NCBI GenBank assembly: GCA_003573635.1
Contig: QUTJ01031391.1
Coordinates: 1-11,365 of the forward strand
From: Goniomonas avonlea
Lineage: Eukaryota; Cryptophyceae; Goniomonadida; Goniomonadaceae
DNA length: 11,365 bases
Direction: 5' to 3'
Position numbers and translations under genes: made by a program. Positions 1 to 8,200 of the stretch are shown here, piece by piece. How positions within the stretch are numbered: position 1 is the stretch's first letter; each line of letters starts with the position of its first letter. The notes below the pieces were generated by a model. That model was not told the DNA's origin. It made no database searches and saw nothing but the letters and a program-made list of their open reading frames with translations.

Positions 1-260
1 CGTATCGAGGCTGCAAACCCTCCAGAGAGACTGTTGGCCTGTGGGAACAGTTAGTCAGAAGGGTCATAAAAGGCAAGACCCCCCATGTGCCTAAGCGGAA
101 CGGGCTGGGTCACTATGCAAACTGACCTTCAAGTTTGATGTGTTTCGCACATTTTGGCCTGCAGCTCCGAGTCACGGGTGAACGGACAGGCCTCGTGCTA
201 TCAAATTTTGAAGGAGGCGGGAACACGGTGGGAAGTGTTAAACTGGAGATTTTCAGACCT

Positions 261-285
261 ATTGGAGGAGGGGAACTCCTCCAAT
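261..285. repeat. Perfect 10-bp hairpin within a larger inverted repeat
   Basis: ATTGGAGGAG (261-270) pairs perfectly with CTCCTCCAAT (276-285) across a 5-base loop GGGAA. Outside it, GATTTTCA (about 248-255) pairs with TGAAAATC (about 294-301), so the palindromic structure spans about 55 bases with an imperfect middle. No gene end lies next to it, so it is more likely a fold-back remnant than a terminator. Confidence 0.65.
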
Positions 286-715
286 TCTGGCCTTGAAAAT
301 CGTGTTCGGGCCGATTTTCACTCTCCCTACAAAAAAAAATTGACGGTTGAGGCACAAGTTTTCACCGCATTATCGAGCATAAATCTGGCTGTGTCGCACA
401 AAGGGCGATGCGTAACAAGTACATATAACTAAACCGAGGTGTTTGCATTTCAAACGGCAGTCGGAGGTGGGACGATCAAATGAATCAGGCGACAGTTGTG
501 CGCGGCTGCACGGAACGATTCAATGCACAATGCAAAAGAAACCAGAGGTGCTTGTTTCAAACTGCCAGCTTCCTGGTGGATGTATAACTTGAATGATGCT
601 GAAGAATATGATGATGAAGATCATCGGATGAAAATGAAGTCAGCCTGAGCTGCCTTCATTAACAGCACTAGTACATGTGGTTGTCCTGTGTTGAACTCAA
701 AGCCAACCGGCCCGG

Positions 716-760
716 TGGGGGGGGTGGGGGGGGGAGAGAGAGAGAGTGGGGGGGGGGGGT
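716..760 (+). repeat. Guanine-run tract with GA repeat
   Basis: Runs of 5 to 12 G separated by single T bases and a short GAGAGAGA stretch. There are at least four G-runs within 45 bases, enough in principle for an intramolecular G-quadruplex on the plus strand. It sits in noncoding sequence. Confidence 0.8.
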
Positions 761-874
761 CAAGCCATCCAGGAACCTCGTTGTCTATCCAGCTTCTTAT
801 GAGCGCGGCGGGTGGCTTCTGCTGTGTAATTAACGCGCATGCTTCGCGCCGTTACTAAGTTAACATTCTAGATC

Positions 875-1135
875 CTAGTGCCTATTTGTTGCATACCAGC
901 CTGGTATGAAATTACTATGAATACCAGGCTATTACCAGCCGGGCGGCTGGTACGGGCACGTTCTGTAGTCTTTGAAGACAGAAAGGTGATGAATAGAAAA
1001 GAAAAAGGCGCCAAATTAAAGGCGAAAAGGGGGGAACGAAAGTATAATCAATGCGGGTTCGCCGTACCAGCCAAATCAAACCAGGCTTTATAACCAGCCG
1101 CTGGTTTTGATACCAGATACAGGAAATAGGCACTA
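875..1135. mobile_element. MITE-like element A, about 257 bp between TA sites
   Basis: GTGCCTATTT (878-887) is repeated inverted as AAATAGGCAC (1124-1133), each flanked outside by TA, the target usually duplicated by Tc1/mariner-type elements. Inside are several TACCAGC-type palindromes: ATACCAGCCTGGTAT at 893-907, ACCAGCCGGGCGGCTGGT downstream, and GTACCAGCC with AACCAGCCGCTGGTT near the right end. There is no transposase reading frame, so it would be non-autonomous. Confidence 0.6.
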
Positions 1136-1425
1136 TACCTCCTAGTCGAGCGTCGTACTAGTACTCCATATATGTCGTACCTATACGTACGACATTTTCA
1201 GTACGATGGTTCATTTTTCGAATGGCATAGATAGTGTTTCTTTCGGCGGATTGGTCCAGGATTGAAACCAGAGCGAGACCACATGGTCCGAATTGCTCCT
1301 TAATATATAATTACTGGCAATCAGGTCAGAAAATTGATCTGTCATCGGAAAATAATTATCCTGGAACTTATCCACTGAAAAAAACGTCGTACTGGTACGA
1401 TATCGTACTCGACTAGGGGGCTATA
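1134..1425. mobile_element. MITE-like element B, about 288 bp between TA sites
   Basis: The left end TACCTCCTAGTCGAG (1136-1150) matches in inverted orientation the right end CTCGACTAGGGGGCTA (1408-1423) with about two differences, and each end is bordered by TA. Internal ends are rich in GTAC palindromes: GTACTAGTAC (1155-1164), GTCGTAC...GTACGAC (1174-1193) and the perfect GTACGATATCGTAC (1395-1408). The middle is AT-rich with no significant reading frame. It abuts element A, sharing or adjoining the TATA at 1134-1137. Confidence 0.6.
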
Positions 1426-1937
1426 GACGAGCCCGATATTGAGCTGATATATTTTCGAGGAATTTCAAAGTGGTTTTTCAATGCATACTTTGACTCGATT
1501 TGGATGCCAGGGAACGTCTCGGCGCTTGCATTGATTGATATTGATTGCAATTGAATGAATGAATATAATATGCCTGAAAAAGCAGCCGCAGATCCGTAGT
1601 GATTGCTCTCTGTGATACCCGCGTTTGAGACAAATTAACCAGTGGTCTAAAGGAAAATCTATCCAATGAGCAACCGCGGTTTCAGAAAGCCAAAGAATCC
1701 AGACTGGTCGAGTTGTTCACGAAAAATTATTCCAGGAAATTGACGGGATTCTGGCTTCTTACGAGTAGCGTCCTAGTCAGAGGCAGTTAACGTTATCGTG
1801 GTGTGCTACTGTAAAAGTCCTGGCCTCTCTGTGGAAATCCGCGATCGACATCGAGATGCCGCAGCTCTGCCCTGTCACGCGAAATCACGGACCTCCAGCA
1901 TTGAGGAGAAGAACAGCTATAAATTGCGAGGGAAACT
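1426..1937. other. Intergenic sequence upstream of the start codon
   Basis: No coding frame, repeat or RNA is convincing. A TATAAAT at 1918-1924 lies only about 14 bases before the start codon, too close for a usual TATA box unless the leader is extremely short. The promoter and any 5' untranslated exon would be expected here but cannot be placed. Confidence 0.5.
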
Positions 1938-2272
1938 ATGGAGAAACACGACATTGGGAGTCCTGAGCTTAAGGAGAACCAACCAAGTTTAAAATTCAGT
2001 GTCTTAATTCATCGTGAAGAGATTTTGAAGAGGCCCACAGAGCAGTTTTCTGTCAAAGGGAGTTGGAATTACTGGAACCACGCGTTGAAGCTGCACCCCA
2101 TTGACCCTGAGGATTCCTCGCCGTTAGTTGAGTACGGCGCAGTGCTGGAAAATTTCGAACTGTCAGGGATTGTTCGGTACAAATACGTCTTCGTCGGTAG
2201 CAACAATTGCCAGTGGGAGATCCTGGAAGGATTAACAACTAACCGGTGCCTCAAGGCAGAGGGATGTACTGG
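1938..2272 (+). CDS. Exon 1: start codon and CBM20 carbohydrate-binding domain
   Basis: Residues 1-112. The ATG at 1938 follows an in-frame TAA at 1920, with A at -3 and G at +4, a strong Kozak-like context; an upstream noncoding exon is still possible. Residues 18-105 read as CBM20: the opening strand LKFSVLIH, then GSWNYWNHALKL (41-52), YKYVF (81-85), and QWE with TNR (92-103), matching the family's order of a W after the first loop, a YKY strand, and a WE...NR finish. W43, W46 and W93 are candidate sugar-stacking residues. CBM20 domains bind starch or glycogen, and RNF213 proteins carry one near the N terminus. The donor is GG|GTAAGC at 2273, phase 2. It is an N-terminal arm domain, not a catalytic one. 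No signal peptide is visible, which fits a cytosolic protein. Confidence 0.85.
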
Positions 2273-5200
2273 GTAAGCAAGCAGCACACCCCTCTCGCAA
2301 ACTCAGGCCCCCACAGCCGCAGCCATTGCGCATTGTTTGACGATGTTGCACTTTTCACCAGCAAAAAGCCCGATTTGTTCAAGGCCATAATCGCTCACAT
2401 GCGTGTGATTGGTCGAAAATCGGGACCTTTGGAGGCAGTTCATCAACGCGTTGCGTCTGCGGATGAAAGAACCGGGAGACTTCTGGTAGCACATGTATGC
2501 TTTTCTCGCTCCTAACCGACCTGATTGTAGGGTATCCTGCTTGAGCAGGGAGACAGAATCTGGTGAGAACGAATTATGATAACTGTTCTGTGACCAATCC
2601 CCATTCCCCACTGCAGGCAGAAGTGGCCAAGTCTATCGATGGACGAGAGGGCAATCTGGGTCACATCTCTACTTCGGTGCACCGGTATGCAGACGTATGA
2701 CGAGGTCGGCCAAAGGGTATGGCAGGCCCTGTTTATATGTGGCTGTTTGAGTATCGCCGGTATTGCTGACCTGGCGAGGGACAAGGTTCTTTTCGGATCA
2801 CAGTCACAGTGCCACAAGGTCCGTGCTTGCGATTTCGGCTGCTCGTAGCTGTGCTCCCTCGGCTGATCCGTTTTTTCCTTTCTTGTGCTGCTGCTCATCT
2901 AGGGATCGTCAGCCCAAAAGAAGTTTTTGATGATACTCAACTCACACCTGACACGTTTGTCTCGAAGCTGGTCTTGGACTCCTGCGCATCGGTGTCTCTG
3001 GCTCTGGCCAAGGCTCCATCAGAGCTCGACGTGGAACAGATCCTCAGGAGCCCGCACATTCGACAGGGCCTACAGTCTCTTTTGCATGCAGGCACTCGGC
3101 TCGGAAGTTATAGTTTTTTGAGACTCACTCCTCGCTGGATGAACGCCGAGATCTTCAGGCCAGCCTGGAATTCCAGAAATCAGCCGGAATCAGAAGGGTT
3201 GTTTGCAGCGACCATGAGTAGCTGCCCCCCGGAGGCTAACTCAGACACGGCGAAGACAGTTCTGAGCATGGCGCCCGGGGTCCTTGCTCTCCTCCAGTTT
3301 CGCCACCTGCTGGCGTTTGCACCGTTTTGCGCTGCAGTTGCCGTCGTGCTGCGAGCCCACGCCCACCCGTCCGGTGCTGAGGTGGCGGCCCTGAAGGCGT
3401 GGCTCGACACTGCTGGAGGTGATCAGCCATCACTGACAGAGGTGGACTCTGCTCCCTCGCCCCTGCTGGGCGGGGGAGCGAGCAAGAGAGACATGGGTGA
3501 GAGGAGGTGGAGGGGGAGGTGAGAGAAGGAGGGAGGGAGCAAGGGAGAGGGAGGAGGAGAGGACAGGCAGAGGGGCAGGGATAGAGCGAGAGAGGGAGAG
3601 GGGGGAGGGAGGGAGCGAGACACCTGACCCTTGCCCGCAGACAGTCCAGGCGTTTCCAGCTCGCCTACCGACTCGGAGGCTGCAGGAGTAAGCGCTCGGG
3701 CTGACAGTCATGCTGCGCCTGGACCTCTTGCCCTCACGATGGCCATCATGAACACGAACGCCGATTTGAAAGACAAGGTCAGCATCATCACAGTGCTCTT
3801 CAAGCGGTGTGGGCCCTCAGAACAGCGCGAGGTCGCCCTTGCACTGCTGGCCCACCTGAAAGGTCAGAAGTTCCAAGGACGCTCTTCTGGGCGGATCGCG
3901 TATCATATTATTCAAAGCGCCTGGAAACCCCTCTTTGAAAGTCTCCGGTCTGTGCGCTGCCCAACCTTGGCCAAGGCAGAATCCTATTTCCGTGCATGGG
4001 TTGAGCAGCTGCCGGAACCCATTGTCTTCGATGTTTTTACGTCGATCGTGGAGGCCACAGAAGCTGCTGGAGAGGAGGTTGATATTTGGTTCCTGGAGGT
4101 CTTTGTGCAGCAATGGGTCACGAACGAGTCCAGACCTGGGTTTATCGGTGAGTTGGCTCAGTCTTGGAGATTAGAGCGACCTTTACAACGATAATTTGGT
4201 CCAACTTCACTCGTGACTAACGACTCAGGCCGAGACAGGAGAGCCCAGGGTGTGAAGATCCTCTCATCTTGCACACTTACTTGCCCACGCCCACACACTT
4301 GCATCTTGACGACTGTATGTTCAAGCTGGCTAACAACAAGCCTGCCAGATTCCATGCTGAATGTGTTTGGGATCGACAGACAAAGGAACCTCCAAACCCT
4401 CCAGAAGACCCTCCAGCACGCGCACTGCCCCGATAAGGGCCCATTAACGGTGGCATCGTCGCAACAGGCAGGATTCGCACGCAGCCTGGGGAAGTGGCGA
4501 CTGTGGCCCGTGTTCTTCAAGCTCCTCCGTGGTCCCGTCAGCGAAATCCTTCGACGCACGGCACCGATGGTGATCACCCAAATCCACAGCGTGCAGCAAG
4601 GATTGCGCGACCTAATTCGCCCAGAGACGGTCTTGTGCGTTGGCACGGCGCGCGTCCTGGTCGAGCACTCTCGGGTCTTTGCGGATCTGCACGCCCTCGC
4701 GGGGACGATGCCTGCACAACCTCGCACCCGCGGAGGACAACCGCAGGCCGGGGCGTCCTTTGCGAATTATGAGGTACTCGGTCGCCTCCTTTGGCTCGCC
4801 CTGACCCTTGTTGTAGCTGCAGGGGGGCGTTGACTCGGACAGCGGCTCTCTGACATTCGAGTCCATTGCACCGATACTCGCTGGGCATCTTGCCCTGTAT
4901 GACCGCTCGCGTGAAGATGCTGAAACCTTTGTGCGTCTCACCAAGACTGTGCTGCCTCCTGGTGAACATCGACCTGTTTTGCCGGAGATGGCCAAGGTTT
5001 TGGCTGCGGACACGGAGGTTCTACCGCTGCTCCAGGCCGTGCACGTGTTCTCCCTGCCAGAAGACCTCAGACTGCGCGTCCTCCCCCAACTGGTGGCTTT
5101 ACAAGACTCACGGTTGTTCTTGCACTTTGCAGCGGCTGTATGTCCTGCTGCATCCACCAGCGCAGACCTCGCAGGCCCTGCGGCAGTCCTGTCTCTGTGG

Positions 5201-8200
5201 ATTGGCGTGCTCGAGGGGTGGCAGACGATCTGTGAGAGGTTACAAGCAGGGACAATCTCGATCGGTGACGCCTTGGCCTTCGTCGCGCATGTGGACGCGG
5301 CTTCGATCCGTGAGGAGCTGAGGTACCTGCAGGAACCTGTGCCGCCTCAGAGGTGGACTCGGGTGACAGAGCGACGGCTGCAGGCTGCCGCCGCACTTGG
5401 CAACCTGCGTGAGCCAGCCAAGGCTGTTGTGGCTCTGAGCGAGGCGCTGGCCCTGCAGCCTGCGTCCTGCCCTGTGCTCGACGCCTTGCGGCGTGCGGCA
5501 GCCGGGGATGTGAGCCAGCCGCTGTCGTCTGTGCACGTCGCAGACGGCGGCGTGGCCTCCCTCGAGCGGGTTAGCGCGGAGACTGTTCGCTGTCTTCTGG
5601 AGATCTGTCAATCTCAAGAGCTGCTCCGATGGCTGAGTGAGGAGGACACCTGCACACCCACCGACTTTGCGAACCTAATTGGGCTTCTCATGGGGTGCGA
5701 AGGTTATTGAACGCGCGCGCGTGTGTCCGCGTGTCCGTGTGCAGTTGATGTTGGAAGTGGGCGTGTGGAAGTGGGCGTGTTCCCGCTGCTGTAGGTGTAC
5801 GAAGCGTCTGTGAGAGATAGAGGGTTGCATACGCGTGGCCCAATGGAGTGCGTACTGGCGATATGATGCGATTGGAACTAACTGCGGCTGCAGGTCTGTA
5901 AAGAAGTCCAGGGATCGAAAGATGGTTGCTTGTGTACACACGGTGCACGCGCGGCTTGCACCGTTGCTCATGCTGCAAACCAAGCCACTGGACACCGACA
6001 AGCTCCTGCGCCATTGCGCAGCGCTAGATCCTTCTGGGGACCTTCTCAGCAAGATTCAATCCTGCTCAACAAAGGTTTGCCTGGCTCAGCAGCTTTTTCT
6101 TCGGCTGTGCCGTGCTGCGTGGTGCTTGCTCACTGTGGTAGCGTGTGATAGTTGATGATGTGCGTAGTGTTGAGAAATTTTCGATTCTATCGCTCGATCC
6201 ATACATCTTTCTCTCTTCTCATACAGAGAACAAGGTTTCCGTTGTTATGCGGATCAAGGATCATTAGTGCGTTCATAGGGGTGTGCATACCTGCACATCG
6301 GGACTCACAGGTCAAGAGTACCTCCTAGACCCAAAGCTGACGAGTCGCGCCGTGCAGGTGTCGTGGTTCAAGGCGCTCAAGCAGCAACAGTCACAAGGAG
6401 TCGGTGCTGCCGCCGTCTTGCAACTTGAGGCAATCTTGCTCAAGGCGGAGTTTCTGATTGACCCCAGCGGGGTCCGTGCCCAATTCCCCTCCGGCTGTGC
6501 TGATGTCGTGTCGCTCGCTGACCTGCGGGACCTGTGCGCGCGCGTCACGCTGGTGTTGAGTACGGACGGGCGGTACCACGAGAGGAACCTTTCTTCCTTC
6601 ACGCTGGTAAGCTCCTTCCCACCCTTCCCTCATCACTCTTGGGTATCCCCGAGCTGTAGCCTCCTCTGCAAAGGTCATCACGGCACAGGTTATCTGAGCT
6701 TCCTCATTGCACAAGACCCAGCTCAATCACAAAACTAGCACCTCTCGCACTTTTTGCCGTCCAACAGCTAACACACTCCTCTTCCTGCTGCTTCCTCCCA
6801 ATGCCGCCGCTTTCCACTACTCCCGATGCCCACCCTCCTGCTGTGAGCCAACCTGGGTCCCTGCGACCGCTGCTACTCTTTCACGTCTCGGATGTCACTC
6901 CCAGCGGTCCCACCATGCACCTCTGCCATCCTTTTATGTCAGAAAACGAGGTCAGTGTGTAGTTCTCACGCTGACAACACTTGCCAGTCGTTGGAGCTTG
7001 CGGAAGCTGTGCAGGAGGCTGGCGCCACTCTGGTGGCTGAGGGCATCGTTGTGGCAGAGGAGCTGATCTTTCCGACCGTTGCGGTGTGTTGAGAGATTAC
7101 TATCCCGTTCGAGGTCACCCGTTCGAGGTCACCGATAGCAGTGCGTGTATGTGCACGTCACCCAACACACGCACACACGCACACACACACACACACATCA
7201 CGCCGCGTCGGATCACGCACCATACACCCAACAGACACCGTGCCAGCAGCTCTCTCTCTCTCTCGCCCGCTCCCCGTCCCTCACTCTCTGCCTCGCACAG
7301 GTGCACGACCTGGATGCCCTACGAGCGCTTCTCCGCCAGCTTCAAGCATGGCTCGACTGCTGGCGGAATCAAGTGCGACTGTGCACTCTGCGACTCTCGA
7401 ATATCGCATGCTCAACCTGTAGCGTGTGTCCGTCTCAGTCCGTTTACTGTCCTTGTAGGTGAAGATGTCTCGTGCTACTTGCAACTTGGTCAACCACTTC
7501 ACCTCGCTGGAGCTCTCAGTTATCGTTCGCGGCGCTCGTCAGCAGCAGGTATCGGCGTCCAACCCTGTTTAGATGTCGTCTCGGTAACCAGTGCAAAACT
7601 TGCGAAGCCACAACGTTAGTTCTGCCTCGGGAGACTATCAGTGAGTTAGTTCTGCTATTCGACTTCGTTGTTGTAGACTCTCAGCGAGTTAGTGCTGCTA
7701 TTCGACTTCGTTGTTGGACACTACAACGAGTTAGTGCTGCTATTCAACTTCGTTGTTGTAGACTATCCACGAGTTAGTTCTGTTGCAGACTATCAATGAG
7801 TTTGTTCTGCGAGTCGACTTCGCTGTTGTAGACTCAACGAGTTAGTTCTGCTGTTCAACCGCCGTCGCTTCCTGCGCACTCACCGCCCCTGTCCCGAATC
7901 AATCCCCTGGGGGAGGTGGAAGTTGGGTTTTGTCGGCAACTCTCATTGTGTTTCTATTCTGTAAGATTCGTGTTACGTTTCCACCTGTGGCACCCAAGTT
8001 CAAGGGGTTGGAGAGTCGTGACGCGCACATGAGCGAGCTGAGGACTCTGTGTAGAATAAGTAAACGACTGGCACACTGCCATTTTGTTCTTGGGCCCTCA
8101 CCCACGCATTCTTTTGCAGGAAAAGGCCTTTCAGCTCCTTCGCTGCCTCTCCCCAGATCTGAGTTTAGCTCGTTCGAGAAGGGCACTGCGGCTCCTACCC

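Larger units (their letters stand above)
1..874. other. Intergenic sequence, no gene seen
   Basis: Apart from the hairpin and guanine tract, short open frames (154-432 on the plus strand, 113-355 on the minus strand) show no domain and no codon bias. An imperfect direct repeat is present: GAGGTGTTTGCATTTCAAAC near 435-455 and GAGGTGCTTGTTTCAAAC near 545-563. Confidence 0.5.

Noticed and set aside
154-432. A 92-codon plus-strand open frame and a minus-strand partner near the left edge
   Set aside because: No domain, no codon bias, and it overlaps the palindromic hairpin; open by chance.
480-587. Small cysteine-containing frame starting ATG at 480
   Set aside because: Only about 35 codons, single copy, no splice partners or homology that I can recognise.
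1918-1924. TATAAAT as a promoter TATA box
   Set aside because: It is only about 14 bases before the start codon, leaving almost no leader; the position does not fit a usual core promoter.
2617-2700. Alternative frame AEVAKSIDGREGNLGHIST after the same acceptor
   Set aside because: It looks plausible, but it reaches TGA at 2698 and does not match the phase of exon 3; the QKWPSL frame stays open further. Kept as an alternative only.
7086-7619. Continuous 177-residue open frame
   Set aside because: It runs through a CA microsatellite and across two good splice acceptors, and disagrees with the better coding frames of exons 14 and 15.
7615-7860. Evenly spaced repeats that could suggest a CRISPR array
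   Set aside because: The units are contiguous and imperfect with no unique spacers, lie in an intron of a eukaryotic gene, and vary in length.
7930-8100. Possible exon in the late part of intron 15
   Set aside because: The frame is open, but adding it would separate RGARQQQ from EKAFQLL, which already join smoothly in phase 0.
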